The notes under the pieces are model-generated. The model searched no databases and was not told where the DNA came from. It saw only the letters and a list, made by a program, of their open reading frames with translations. DNA of 37,668 nt from Endomicrobiaceae bacterium (GTDB lineage: Bacteria > Elusimicrobiota > Endomicrobiia > Endomicrobiales > Endomicrobiaceae): contig JAQVBD010000012.1 in the NCBI GenBank assembly GCA_028690485.1, positions 1 through 37,668 on the forward strand, read 5' to 3'. Of this stretch, positions 8,247-17,067 are shown piece by piece. The number at the start of each line of letters is the position of its first letter. Position 1 is the first letter of the stretch. The position numbers and the translations under genes are program-made.

Positions 8247-9544
8247 TATTTTCCTTTTGAAAGTTTTGTTTTGTTTTTTGTTTTTAATATTTTTCTTCTT
8301 ATAGAATCTAAAGCAACGGTAGTTGCTCTTTCTCTTATATCTGTTCTTGTACCTAAAAAATTATATTTAAATATCTCATTATCGCCTTTATAAGAAATAC
8401 CTATAAAAACAAGTCCTATCGGTTTATCTTCAGTTGCTCCATTAGGGCCTGCTATTCCTGTAACAGATATAGCATAATCCGATTTAGATAAATTTAAAAT
8501 TCCATTCAACATTTCATTTGCTGTATTTTCGCTTACTGCACCAAATTGTTTTAAAGTTTCATCTTTAACATTTAGTAAAGTAATTTTTGATTCATTTGAA
8601 TAAGTAACAACAGATTGTTTAAAACATAATGAACTTCCGGCAATATTTGTTAATTTGCTAGAAATCATACCTCCTGTACAAGATTCAGCAACTGAAATAG
8701 TTTTTTTGTTTTCAATAAGCAATTGTTGGACGGTGCTTTCTAAAGTATCATCATTATAACCAAAAATATTATCACCTAAAATATTAACAAATTCATTTTT
8801 GATATTATTTATTGTTTCATCTACAAGTAGTTCGTCCTCTCCTTTAACAGCTATTTTGACATCAATGAGAGATTGGTGTGCAAGAATTGAAAATTCAACA
8901 TCGTTGTTGTCTGCAAATAAATCTATGGTAGCTCTTATTTTTTCATCAACAAGTGATTCTGCCATTCCGCAAATATGTAATTTTAAGGATTTTTTCATCC
9001 CAAGTTGATAACTTTTAAAATAAGGAATAACTTTTTCTTGGAACATCGGCTTTAATTCTCTAGGAGGTCCCGGAAGTAAAAAAATAGTTTTTCTAGTTTT
9101 TTTATTATCAGAAATATGTTCAAAGTGCAACATTTGACTGGGTGCAGTGCCAAAACGATTGTCTAAAACTTTAGCATTTTCCAATATATATGATTGTCTT
9201 TCATTGTTTGCAGATGGAGTTGTTATTCCTCTTTTTTCAAAAAATTGGCATATTGCAAGTTGGACATTTTTGTCTTTATAAGTTTTTATACCTAATATTT
9301 CTGAAACAGTTTCTACTGTGATATCATCAAATGTCGGACCTAGTCCGCCAGTAATAATAATAACAGAACTTCTGCTTTTTGCTAATGATAAAATTTTAGC
9401 AAAATCATTTTTTCTATCAGCAACTGTTGTTATAAGAGATAAATCAAGCCCCAAAATAGATAATTGCTCTCCAATAAAAGATGCATTGGTGTTTAATTTA
9501 CCTGTTAAAAGTTCTGTTCCGGAACATATAAGTTCTATATTCAT
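8246..9544 (-). CDS. cinA: CinA family protein: MoCF-like domain plus nicotinamide-nucleotide amidase
   Basis: A 432-residue two-domain CinA. Residues 1-170 form the MoeA/MogA-like (MoCF) domain with 'ELICSGTELLTGKLNTNA' and 'ITGGLGPTFDD'. About residues 265-430 form the PncC amidase domain with 'ISVAESCTGG', 'TYSNESKI', 'GAVSENTA' and 'SVTGIAGPNG'. The protein salvages NMN by deamidation and has ADP-ribose pyrophosphatase activity in characterised homologs. Length is full. It is 14 bases downstream of the DUF3467 gene and overlaps ruvX by one base. No recA or other competence gene accompanies it. Confidence 0.95.
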   Translation of the reverse strand: MNIELICSGTELLTGKLNTNASFIGEQLSILGLDLSLITTVADRKNDFAKILSLAKSRSSVIIITGGLGPTFDDITVETVSEILGIKTYKDKNVQLAICQFFEKRGITTPSANNERQSYILENAKVLDNRFGTAPSQMLHFEHISDNKKTRKTIFLLPGPPRELKPMFQEKVIPYFKSYQLGMKKSLKLHICGMAESLVDEKIRATIDLFADNNDVEFSILAHQSLIDVKIAVKGEDELLVDETINNIKNEFVNILGDNIFGYNDDTLESTVQQLLIENKKTISVAESCTGGMISSKLTNIAGSSLCFKQSVVTYSNESKITLLNVKDETLKQFGAVSENTANEMLNGILNLSKSDYAISVTGIAGPNGATEDKPIGLVFIGISYKGDNEIFKYNFLGTRTDIRERATTVALDSIRRKILKTKNKTKLSKGK

Positions 9545-9558
9545 ATTAAAATCTCTTG

Positions 9559-9858
9559 TTAATTATAAAACTTTGATTTTTCAACAATAGGTATTTCCGG
9601 AGTTTTGACTTCTCCAAATCTTGTTTCATATTTTGCAATATTCTCTTTAAGTGCTTCCAGAACCTTTTTTGCGTGTAGAGGGGATGTTACAATTCTGCTT
9701 CTAACTTTAGCTTTACCATTTTGAGGCTGTACAAAAATAAAATCTATTACAAATTCTGTTTCTGAATGAGTAATAAGTGCTAAATTTGAATAAGTACCAT
9801 TTGCGGTTTGCTCATCTATTTCAATTTTAATTTCTTGCTTTTTAATTTCTTCTGACAT
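9559..9858 (-). CDS. DUF3467 family protein
   Basis: A 99-residue small protein. 'GTYSNLALITHSETEFVIDF', 'FVQPQNGKAKVRSRIVTSP', 'HAKKVLEALKENIAKYE' and 'FGEV' match the DUF3467 pattern. This is a widespread small bacterial family of unknown function. The N-terminal 20 residues are charged (MSEEIKKQEIKIEI). No signal peptide or membrane segment is seen, so it should be cytoplasmic. It lies 12 bases after thrC and 14 before cinA, clearly within the operon, and AGGAGAAT precedes the ATG on the coding strand. Confidence 0.85.
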   Translation of the reverse strand: MSEEIKKQEIKIEIDEQTANGTYSNLALITHSETEFVIDFIFVQPQNGKAKVRSRIVTSPLHAKKVLEALKENIAKYETRFGEVKTPEIPIVEKSKFYN

Positions 9859-9870
9859 TTTATTCTCCTA

Positions 9871-10935
9871 TTAAAGTCCGATAGCATTTATAATATCATT
9901 CATATTCGCTTTAACATTTTTTGGCTTGCTGGAACATATTACAGCTCTATCTGGATCTTTAAGTCCGTGACCAGTTAAAATACAAACAGCTTTTAAATCT
10001 TTTTTCCCTTCAAAATATCCGTTTCTTACATATTTTAAAAGCCCTGCAAAAGAAGAAGCTGATGCAGGTTCTGCGAAAACACCTTCATTAGCAGCTATCA
10101 TTTTATAAGCCTCAATAATTTCATCATCACTTACCATATCTATAACACCACCGGATTCTTCTTTTGCTTGCACGGCTGATTTCCAAGAAGCTGGGTTACC
10201 AATTCTTATAGCTGTTGCTAAAGTTTCAGGTTTTTCAATAGGATACCCTCTAACTATTGGAGCAGAACCTTCTGCTTGAAAACCCATAATTTTAGGTAAA
10301 GTATATTTGTCTGGAAATAATGAATTATATTCTTTGTAACCTTTCCAATAAGCAGTTATATTACCGGCATTACCTACCGGCATAAATTGATAATCTGGAG
10401 CTTGTCCTAATGCTTCACAAATTTCAAAAGAAGATGTTTTTTGCCCTTCAATTCTGTAAGGATTGACCGAATTTACTAATGTTAAAGGATAATTTTGGCT
10501 TAGTTGTTTTACTAATTCTAGTGCTACATCAAAGTTTCCATCAATTGCAAGAACAGTTGCACCATGCATAACAGCTTGAGACAGTTTTCCCAAGGCAATT
10601 TTACCCTCAGGAATTAAAACTACAGATTTTATACCGGCTCTAGCTGAATATGCAGCAGCTGAAGCAGATGTGTTTCCTGTAGATGCACAGATAACAGCTT
10701 TGCTGCCTTCTTCAATAGCTTTTGAAACAGCCATTGTCATTCCTCTGTCTTTAAAAGAACCGGTAGGATTAAGGCCTTCATATTTAAAATATATTGTTCC
10801 GGAAAAACCAATAACTTTAGCAAGATTTCTTGCAGGTATCAATGGAGTATTGCCTTCATGTAGAGTTATTACCGGAGTTTTTTCACTGACAGGAAGATAT
10901 TGCCTGTATTTTTCAATTAAACCAAGATATGCCAT
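9871..10935 (-). CDS. thrC: Threonine synthase
   Basis: A 354-residue PLP-dependent enzyme converting O-phosphohomoserine to threonine. '[13 protein letters not shown]' starts the fold, '[12 protein letters not shown]' contains the PLP lysine K62, '[18 protein letters not shown]' is the phosphate-cup region, '[14 protein letters not shown]' is family-specific, and '[16 protein letters not shown]' with '[15 protein letters not shown]' completes the active site. The length matches the short Bacillus-type ThrC rather than the long plant/E. coli type. It is the first gene of the minus-strand operon. A ribosome-binding site AAAGGAAA precedes the ATG and a promoter lies upstream. No thrA/thrB/hom neighbour is in the window. 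Confidence 0.96.
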   Translation of the reverse strand: MAYLGLIEKYRQYLPVSEKTPVITLHEGNTPLIPARNLAKVIGFSGTIYFKYEGLNPTGSFKDRGMTMAVSKAIEEGSKAVICASTGNTSASAAAYSARAGIKSVVLIPEGKIALGKLSQAVMHGATVLAIDGNFDVALELVKQLSQNYPLTLVNSVNPYRIEGQKTSSFEICEALGQAPDYQFMPVGNAGNITAYWKGYKEYNSLFPDKYTLPKIMGFQAEGSAPIVRGYPIEKPETLATAIRIGNPASWKSAVQAKEESGGVIDMVSDDEIIEAYKMIAANEGVFAEPASASSFAGLLKYVRNGYFEGKKDLKAVCILTGHGLKDPDRAVICSSKPKNVKANMNDIINAIGL

Positions 10936-10988
10936 TTACTTTTCCTTTACTATATTTTTGTTGAAATCAGATATGTTTTTATCTTAGA

Positions 10989-11018
10989 ATTCTATCTTTT
11001 TTACTAGTTAGCTGTCAA
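10989..11018 (-). promoter_or_regulatory. Promoter of the thrC operon
   Basis: Read on the minus strand: perfect TTGACA (11018-11013), an 18-base spacer, then TAGAAT (10994-10989), one mismatch to consensus. It lies 54-83 bases before the thrC start and faces away from the pilB promoter. Confidence 0.6.
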
Positions 11019-11112
11019 ACAATAATTAAAATGTTAATTAAAGAATATTTAAATAGTTGAAAAAAAATAATATTAATTCAATATATTTTACTGAATTGTC
11101 CCTAAAATTATC

Positions 11113-11141
11113 TTGACAAACATATTGATTTCATATATAAT
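11113..11141 (+). promoter_or_regulatory. Perfect-consensus promoter of the pilus operon
   Basis: TTGACA (11113-11118), a 17-base spacer, then TATAAT (11136-11141): both hexamers and the spacing are ideal. The pilB ATG lies 37 bases further on, behind GGAG (11169-11172). Confidence 0.85.
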
Positions 11142-11178
11142 TCGAGGGTATTATAATATTTATAAATTGGAGATCTAC

Positions 11179-12870
11179 ATGGTACTAGAGGCTTTGAAAA
11201 AGAAGTATCTTGGTGAGATTCTTTTGGAAGAAAGGTATGTAACAAAAGAGCAATTAGATGAGTCTCTTAAGGAATCAATAAGTAACAAAGAACAGTTAGG
11301 ACAAGTCCTTATTCGCAAGGGATATATTACAGAAGATAATTTATTAAATTCTTTATCAATTTCTTTAGGTATTGAATACCGCAGATTAGCAAATGTTCAA
11401 ATTGTACAATCCGTTTTAGGTCTTATTCCTGAAAAAGTCGCTAGAAAATATTTAGCTGTTCCATTAGATATAAAAAATGATATTTTAGTTGTTGCAATGT
11501 CTGATCCAGCAAATGTTGTTTATAAAGATGATGTCCAAAAATTAACAGGAAGAAGAATATCTGTTGTTTTATCATCCGAATCAGATATAAAAGAATTTAT
11601 TGAAAAATATTATGTTAGAACATCTCTAAGTGCTGAAATAGGTGAAGATGAGATAAATAATGAAAGGAAGCAAGATGAGATAGAAGATGATTTTTCCGGT
11701 GACAATGCTGATTCTGCGCCTGTTATAAAATATGTTAATTCAATATTTTTTGATGCTATAACAAAAAAAGCAAGCGATATTCATTTAGAGCCATTTGAAA
11801 AAGAAGTTTTATTAAGAATGAGAATAGACGGTGTATTAATTGTTTTCCCGGCACCACAGAAAAAATATTATGCAGCAATTGTTTCAAGAATAAAAATTAT
11901 GTCTGAGTTAGACATCGCTGAAAGAAGATTGCCTCAAGATGGTAAATGTAGAATAAAAATCTCAAATTATAAAGTTGATATCAGAGTTTCAATTCTTCCT
12001 ACAATATGGGGAGAAAAAGTTGTTCTGAGAATTTTAGCTAAAGGAACAACTTCTTTATCTATTGACGGTATAGGTTTTGCTCCTAAAGAATTGAATTTTT
12101 TTAAGGAAGCTATAGCTGCACCATACGGGATGGTATTAGTTACAGGGCCTACAAGCAGCGGAAAAACAACAACTCTTTATTCTGCATTAAATGACATAAA
12201 TAAAGATGATATAAATATTGTTACTGCTGAAGACCCCGTTGAATATGAATTGAGAGGTATAAACCAAGTTCACGTAAGAAGTGATATTGGACTCGATTTC
12301 GCAGCAATTCTAAGAACATTTATGAGGCAAGACCCAGATGTTATTCTAGTTGGAGAAATAAGAGACAAGGAAACAGCTCAAATTGCTATACAGGCTGCTC
12401 TTACAGGACATCTTGTTTTTTCAACATTGCATACAAATGATACTGTAAGTACAATTTCCAGAATGTCGTTTATGGGTGTAGAGTCGTTTTTATTGGCAGA
12501 TGCAGTAAATTTAATAATAGCCCAAAGACTGATAAGAACTATTTGTACAGCTTGTAAAAAAGAAGTTTTAGATCTTGATGATTCAGTATATAAAAAGCTT
12601 GGTATTGATAGATCTGTCAAAGTATATAAAGGAAAGGGATGCAGACAATGTGACGGTTCAGGATATAAAGGAAGAACTGCAATATTTGAAATGCTTAATA
12701 TTTCGTCTGCAATAAAAAAAGCTATAATATCTAATGCTGGTGATACTGAAATAAGAGAAATTGCTAAAAAAGAAGGAATTGTTACTTTAAGAGAATCAGC
12801 AATGATAAAATTAAAAGAAGGAAGAACTACAATAGAAGAAGTTTTATCTGTTACATTAAAGGTGGAATAA
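11179..12870 (+). CDS. pilB: Type IV pilus / type II secretion assembly ATPase PilB (GspE family)
   Basis: A 563-residue hexameric ATPase that powers pilus extension from the inner membrane face. The N-terminal MshEN/GspE-N domain reads 'LGEILLEERYVTKEQLDESL' and 'LGQVLIRKGYITEDNLL'. The motor domain has Walker A GPTSSGKT (323-330), an Asp box, Walker B 'VILVGEIRD' and His box 'GHLVFSTLHTND'. A zinc tetracysteine is present (C456, C459, C488, C491). The ATG at 11179 is chosen because the longer frame from TTG 11113 would begin on the promoter -35 box, and because GGAG sits 6 bases upstream. First gene of the pilus operon, 4 bases before pilC. Confidence 0.95.
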   Translation: MVLEALKKKYLGEILLEERYVTKEQLDESLKESISNKEQLGQVLIRKGYITEDNLLNSLSISLGIEYRRLANVQIVQSVLGLIPEKVARKYLAVPLDIKNDILVVAMSDPANVVYKDDVQKLTGRRISVVLSSESDIKEFIEKYYVRTSLSAEIGEDEINNERKQDEIEDDFSGDNADSAPVIKYVNSIFFDAITKKASDIHLEPFEKEVLLRMRIDGVLIVFPAPQKKYYAAIVSRIKIMSELDIAERRLPQDGKCRIKISNYKVDIRVSILPTIWGEKVVLRILAKGTTSLSIDGIGFAPKELNFFKEAIAAPYGMVLVTGPTSSGKTTTLYSALNDINKDDINIVTAEDPVEYELRGINQVHVRSDIGLDFAAILRTFMRQDPDVILVGEIRDKETAQIAIQAALTGHLVFSTLHTNDTVSTISRMSFMGVESFLLADAVNLIIAQRLIRTICTACKKEVLDLDDSVYKKLGIDRSVKVYKGKGCRQCDGSGYKGRTAIFEMLNISSAIKKAIISNAGDTEIREIAKKEGIVTLRESAMIKLKEGRTTIEEVLSVTLKVE

Positions 12871-12874
12871 AAAA

Positions 12875-14122
12875 ATGTCAAAATTTTCATATAAGGCTAT
12901 GGATTCTACTGGCAAAACAGTGTCAGGTGTTGAAGAGGCAGAATCTCAGCAGAGTGCAATATCAAGGTTGAAACTTCAAGGATTAACGGTTTTTTCTATA
13001 GAAGATAGTGAAAACAATAATTTCTTTTCTCGTTTAGATGCAAAATTACAATCAAAGACTAAGAAAAAAGGCGGGAAAATAAAAACAACAGAAATCGCTA
13101 TTTTCTGTAGACAATTATCCACTCTTGTTAATGCCGGCGTAAATGTATTGGATGCAATGTCGGATATTGCTTTAATGGTTACTAATCCGTATTTTAGTAG
13201 TGTATTGACTAATATTTCAGAAGATGTTAAGTCAGGTAAAAATTTGTCAGATGCTTTGTCTGCTTATCCAAAAATTTTTGATAATGCTTTTATTTCTATG
13301 GTAATGGTGGGAGAAAAATCTGGAAAGTTAGCAAGAGTTTTGGAAGATTTGGCTTTGTTTCTTGAAAGTTCTGTAAAATTGAAAAGGAAAATAAAATCTG
13401 CAGCTGCATATCCTGTTTTCGTTGGAACATTTTTTGTTTTTGTTTTTTTTGGATTGGTCTTAGGAATTATACCAAAATTCCAGGAAATGTTTGCTTCTTT
13501 TGGTGCGACTTTGCCTTTGCCTACTAGAATGGTTATGAATTTCAGTAACCTTTTGATACAAAAAATGCCGATTTTTATCATTGCTATAATAGCTCTTATT
13601 GTTGCTTTTAAACTTTTTACAAAAATGCCTGAAGGTAAGAGAAAATGGCATAAATTTATTTTTAAAGTTCCTATTTTTGCGCCAATATATACGAAAATGA
13701 TATTTGCAAGATTTTTTCAAACTCTTTCAACTCTTGTAAAGAGTGGGGTGGATATTATTTCCTCGGTTCAAATAGCTTCAAATACAGTTAACAATACATA
13801 TGTTAGAGGTATTATTACAGATATAAAAGAGCAAATTATTACCGGTGAACAATTTTCAGTTGAGATGGATAAATATGAGTTATTCCCTAAGATGATTGTG
13901 AGAATGACTGCGGTTGGAGAAAAATCTGGACAACTAGAAGAAATGTTTGATAAAATTACAGATTATTATTCTGATGAAGTAGATGTTGCTGTTGCTACTT
14001 TGAGTTCTGTGGTTGAACCTGTATTGATTATTTTCTTAGGTTTTATAGTTGGTATTGCTGTAATTGCTCTTTATTTACCAATTTTTAATCTTGCAAATGC
14101 TATGGTTAACCAATCAACATAA
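12875..14122 (+). CDS. pilC: Type IV pilus / type II secretion inner-membrane platform protein PilC (GspF family)
   Basis: A 415-residue polytopic protein that couples the PilB motor to pilin extraction. It opens with the typical 'FSYKAMDSTGKTVSGVEEAES' segment and contains two T2SSF repeats (about residues 75-200 and 275-400), each with 'FCRQLSTLVNAGV' / 'FFQTLSTLVKSGVD' and 'MVGEKSGKL' / 'AVGEKSGQL'. Three membrane segments are visible near 175-200, 220-245 and 375-405. A strong AAGGTGGA ribosome-binding site overlaps the pilB stop. Full family length. Confidence 0.95.
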   Translation: MSKFSYKAMDSTGKTVSGVEEAESQQSAISRLKLQGLTVFSIEDSENNNFFSRLDAKLQSKTKKKGGKIKTTEIAIFCRQLSTLVNAGVNVLDAMSDIALMVTNPYFSSVLTNISEDVKSGKNLSDALSAYPKIFDNAFISMVMVGEKSGKLARVLEDLALFLESSVKLKRKIKSAAAYPVFVGTFFVFVFFGLVLGIIPKFQEMFASFGATLPLPTRMVMNFSNLLIQKMPIFIIAIIALIVAFKLFTKMPEGKRKWHKFIFKVPIFAPIYTKMIFARFFQTLSTLVKSGVDIISSVQIASNTVNNTYVRGIITDIKEQIITGEQFSVEMDKYELFPKMIVRMTAVGEKSGQLEEMFDKITDYYSDEVDVAVATLSSVVEPVLIIFLGFIVGIAVIALYLPIFNLANAMVNQST

Positions 14123-14129
14123 ACTTTAT

Positions 14130-14537
14130 ATGATAAAAAAAATATTTAATAATCATGGCGTTTCTCTTATGGAGTGTATAATTGTTGTAATAATTATAGC
14201 AGTCTTGGTTTTATTATGGGGTTTTTATGGCGGAGATCATATAAGAATTGCCATAACAAATGAAGGTCATATGTTCATTGAAAAAATTATTTCGCAGGAA
14301 AAAATGTATAGAGCTAGAAAGTCTTCATATTTGCCTATAGTTTCTACTACGACATCATCAGTAGAATTAAATATAGATACTAATCAGAATAAATATTTTA
14401 AAACTTTTAATGTTACTGTTAGTAGTAATACTTTGTACGTCAGTGCTTATGGAGAAAATGAAGCATCAGGGATAACTGTAAGAGGTATTTACGATATAGG
14501 AGTAACAAGTGGGACAGTTTTTCAAGAATTTTTATAA
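14130..14537 (+). CDS. Minor pilin, type IV prepilin-like (GspH-like position)
   Basis: A 135-residue prepilin. 'NNHG|VSLMECIIVVIIIAVL' has the peptidase site after G10, Glu at mature position 5 and a hydrophobic helix. The ATG at 14130 is chosen because it gives a normal 10-residue leader and lies 7 bases after pilC; the frame upstream of it overlaps pilC and makes no leader. No good Shine-Dalgarno is visible, so translation is probably coupled. It is first of four consecutive pilin-like genes, the place GspH occupies in type II secretion operons. The globular part is not recognisable by eye. Confidence 0.85.
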   Translation: MIKKIFNNHGVSLMECIIVVIIIAVLVLLWGFYGGDHIRIAITNEGHMFIEKIISQEKMYRARKSSYLPIVSTTTSSVELNIDTNQNKYFKTFNVTVSSNTLYVSAYGENEASGITVRGIYDIGVTSGTVFQEFL

Positions 14538-14943
14538 AATAAATTTAGGATTAACATTAATTGAGGTGTTAGTCTCTGTTGTAATAACATCAATGGTTAT
14601 GGTTTATGGAATGTCTTTTTTCATGGCAGCATGGAGAATGGAAGTAGAAAGTTCTAATTACTCAAGAATTTTAGGAAATGTTGCAAAAATAATTGAAGAT
14701 AATAGAAGTGAATATTATTCTATTGTTCCGCCTTCAGGGACTGTAACTATATCAAGTGAGGCATTACCTTCTGGTAAAGTTGTAATGTATAGTTATACTT
14801 TTTCAAGAAATATTGTTACAAACAGTATGCAAGGAGTTGCTTTAGCTGAATGGCCTTGGACAAGTTCTGCAAGTGCTGCAGAAAAAGCTTCTTGGAGTAG
14901 GATTTCTATAAAAACACATTTTGCAGAAGAATGGAAAAAATGA
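14509..14943 (+). CDS. Minor pilin, type IV prepilin-like (GspI-like position), GTG start
   Basis: A 144-residue prepilin. 'KINLG|LTLIEVLVSVVI' shows the cleavage site after G13 and Glu at mature position 5. The GTG start at 14509 is supported by AGGAG at 14498-14502, six bases upstream, and by an in-frame stop just before it (14503). The gene overlaps the preceding pilin by 29 bases. After the hydrophobic helix comes a small mixed domain with no cysteines. It is likely one of the tip-priming minor pilins. Confidence 0.85.
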   Translation: MGQFFKNFYKINLGLTLIEVLVSVVITSMVMVYGMSFFMAAWRMEVESSNYSRILGNVAKIIEDNRSEYYSIVPPSGTVTISSEALPSGKVVMYSYTFSRNIVTNSMQGVALAEWPWTSSASAAEKASWSRISIKTHFAEEWKK

Positions 14944-15536
14944 TTACAGTTAAAAGTAAAAAAGGTTTTACATTGATAGAAGTAATGGTTTCAATGATAT
15001 TATCAGCTATTGTTATTTTTTTTATTTATACTATGATGACGGTATCATATACTTCATATTCAAAATTATTTGGTGTTTCCCAGCAAAGTAATGATACTAG
15101 ATTTTTTGAAACTATGATAAAAAAATCTATTGTAAATGCTGCTTATGTGAATATGTTGCCTTCTAAGTTTTCGTTTGGATATTATGATGATAACTTAGGT
15201 ATTTATAGATTGGATGAATATTCTTTTACTACAGGTGCTTTTACAAATAGTGCAACTTTATCTGTTAATCCACCTACAACTGTAGGTAGTATACCAAGTA
15301 CTAACAGAGTTCTAAAATTGACAGTTTATAATGCAGGAGCAAGCTATACCGGAAATACAGTTGTTAGAACAGAAATTATATTGCAAAATGTTAATGCTAT
15401 ATATTATCATGAAAATAAAACAGCTGTAATGGATAATATTAGTTTGGGCTTAATATATAATAAAGTATTAGCAGATGGTGAAGTAAATTACGAAATTAGG
15501 ACATTCAAATTTACATCTAGGGATGTTTTAATATGA
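14940..15536 (+). CDS. Minor pilin, type IV prepilin-like (GspJ-like position)
   Basis: A roughly 198-residue prepilin. 'KSKKG|FTLIEVMVSMILSAIVIFF' is a textbook class III signal with Phe at +1 and Glu at +5. The chosen ATG at 14940 overlaps the preceding stop as ATGA; an in-frame ATG at 14931, three codons earlier, is equally usable. Its larger globular domain and position third in the pilin series fit GspJ/PilW-like minor pilins. The downstream gene overlaps by 4 bases. Confidence 0.85.
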   Translation: MITVKSKKGFTLIEVMVSMILSAIVIFFIYTMMTVSYTSYSKLFGVSQQSNDTRFFETMIKKSIVNAAYVNMLPSKFSFGYYDDNLGIYRLDEYSFTTGAFTNSATLSVNPPTTVGSIPSTNRVLKLTVYNAGASYTGNTVVRTEIILQNVNAIYYHENKTAVMDNISLGLIYNKVLADGEVNYEIRTFKFTSRDVLI

Positions 15537-16063
15537 GCTTAAAAGAAAAAGGGTCAATATTACCGGTCACTATAGTTGCTATGCTTATTATGACAATTGT
15601 TGGTTTGATTTGTATACAAATGTTTATGTTACAGAATATGATGAATACAGTCGATCAGGCTAGAGTTAGGACTTTTTATGCTGCAGAGGGTGCTATGGAA
15701 ATGTTAAGAGGGTACATTAATCTTAATTATCCGGAAACGAATAATGCTTTTAGTTCTTTGGCAATGCCTTGGTCACCGATTGATATTTATATAAATAGTT
15801 CAGGTAATTATTATGATAGGACTATTCATCCGGGAATTTATGCTCGGGCAGTTTGTAATAGGTTAGCAAGTGCTAATGCTGTTCCGGGACTTCCTATTGT
15901 AACTGAAGAATTTGGTAAAACATATAATTATTATGCTATAACAGGTATATCTTCTGCAACTGTTAATTTTAAAGTAGTTGCATCTACTGTAGCATATTAT
16001 TTCTATACTGTTTATGATGGAACTAATAATATAAAGCATTTTAGAGGATGGAGGGAACTTTGA
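15533..16063 (+). CDS. PilX/GspK-like minor pilin lacking Glu5
   Basis: A 176-residue protein with the N-terminus 'KEKG|SILPVTIVAMLIMTIVG'. Prepilin-type cleavage follows G7, but mature position 5 is Val, not Glu. 'QARVRTFYAAEGAMEMLRGY' resembles the conserved stretch after the helix in PilX_N proteins ('AAE' motif). Loss of Glu5 is characteristic of GspK, the tip pseudopilin, and of PilX-like proteins. It is fourth in the H-I-J-K-like series and overlaps the preceding gene by ATGA. Confidence 0.82.
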   Translation: MSLKEKGSILPVTIVAMLIMTIVGLICIQMFMLQNMMNTVDQARVRTFYAAEGAMEMLRGYINLNYPETNNAFSSLAMPWSPIDIYINSSGNYYDRTIHPGIYARAVCNRLASANAVPGLPIVTEEFGKTYNYYAITGISSATVNFKVVASTVAYYFYTVYDGTNNIKHFRGWREL

Positions 16064-17067
16064 TTGGAATTGATTTAGGATCAAAATTTGTTAAAGTATG
16101 TAAGGTTATTAATGATGGTAAAAAATCTAGCCTTTCAATTTTATGTGCTATGACAATGTCATCTTCAGATACAGCTTTTCAAAAAATGGCTTTATTGTCA
16201 ATATTAAAAAAATTGAAAATTGATTCAGATGCAAGTTTTTTAGCAGTTGGAGGGCAAGGTTTAATTCACAGAGATTTGTTGGTATCTAAGAAAATAGATA
16301 AAAAAAATTTAAAAAATGTTATTAAATTAGAAGTGGAGCAATCAATAACAGAAGATTTGGATAAAATGTTTTCTTCTTTTACAATTACTAAGGATATTTC
16401 TGAAGAAGAGTGCAATGTTTTATTTTCAGCAGTACCTAGAGATCAAATCTTTTCAAAAGTTCATGTAGTCAAAAATGTACAGAATTTAAAACTTGTTGGT
16501 ATTACTATGGAATCCTTAGCATTAGTTAATGCATTTAACACATTTGGTCCAAGCTATAAGAATACTGAAAGTATAATTTTAGTAAATATTGGGCATACTA
16601 AAACAAATATTACTGTTTTAAATAATAAAGAATTAATTTTTATGAGAGATGTTGAGTTTGGTGGTAAAGATGTAACAAGTGATATATCGAATTTATATAC
16701 AATACCGGAAAAACTTGCAGAGGAAATAAAGAGAAGAACGGATTTATGGAATGATATAGGTTTTAATGTAAAGAATGTACTGAAAAAAAGTACAGCAACA
16801 TTATTAGAAGCAATATTTAGGACAATAGAACATTGCATAACTAGACAATATATTGTTGCTGTTGACAGAGTTGTTATTACTGGCGGTGGAGCTATGTTAG
16901 AAGGGATTGATGTTTTTATTGGTGATACATTAGGAATTGCGACTAATAAATGGAATCCTTTAATTGATAACAATGTTACTGGATATGTAAACCAAAACTA
17001 CGGCTATTTTATGCCGATATCTTTAGGTTTGGCTATTGAAAAGGAGTTTGATAATGTACAGAATTAA
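16060..17067 (+). CDS. pilM: Type IV pilus inner-membrane accessory protein PilM (actin-like)
   Basis: A roughly 335-residue actin/FtsA-fold protein that binds PilN's cytoplasmic tail. 'LIGIDLGSKFVKVCKV' is the phosphate-1 loop, 'SIILVNIGHTKTNITVL' the phosphate-2 loop, and 'VVITGGGAMLEGIDVFI' the adenosine motif. A TTG at 16060 is preferred: GGAGGG at 16050-16055 is correctly placed for it and it overlaps the previous stop as TTGA. The alternative ATG at 16048 gives four more residues but has AGAGG directly abutting it. No membrane segment is seen, which fits a cytoplasmic protein. Confidence 0.9.
   Translation: MIGIDLGSKFVKVCKVINDGKKSSLSILCAMTMSSSDTAFQKMALLSILKKLKIDSDASFLAVGGQGLIHRDLLVSKKIDKKNLKNVIKLEVEQSITEDLDKMFSSFTITKDISEEECNVLFSAVPRDQIFSKVHVVKNVQNLKLVGITMESLALVNAFNTFGPSYKNTESIILVNIGHTKTNITVLNNKELIFMRDVEFGGKDVTSDISNLYTIPEKLAEEIKRRTDLWNDIGFNVKNVLKKSTATLLEAIFRTIEHCITRQYIVAVDRVVITGGGAMLEGIDVFIGDTLGIATNKWNPLIDNNVTGYVNQNYGYFMPISLGLAIEKEFDNVQN

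Noticed and set aside
11113-11178. An upstream TTG start giving PilB 22 extra residues
   Set aside because: The TTG is the -35 hexamer of a perfect promoter, so it would not be transcribed; ATG 11179 has a proper GGAG.
12378-12890. A 170-codon minus-strand frame opposite pilB
   Set aside because: It lies wholly antisense to conserved PilB ATPase motifs and shows no domain of its own.
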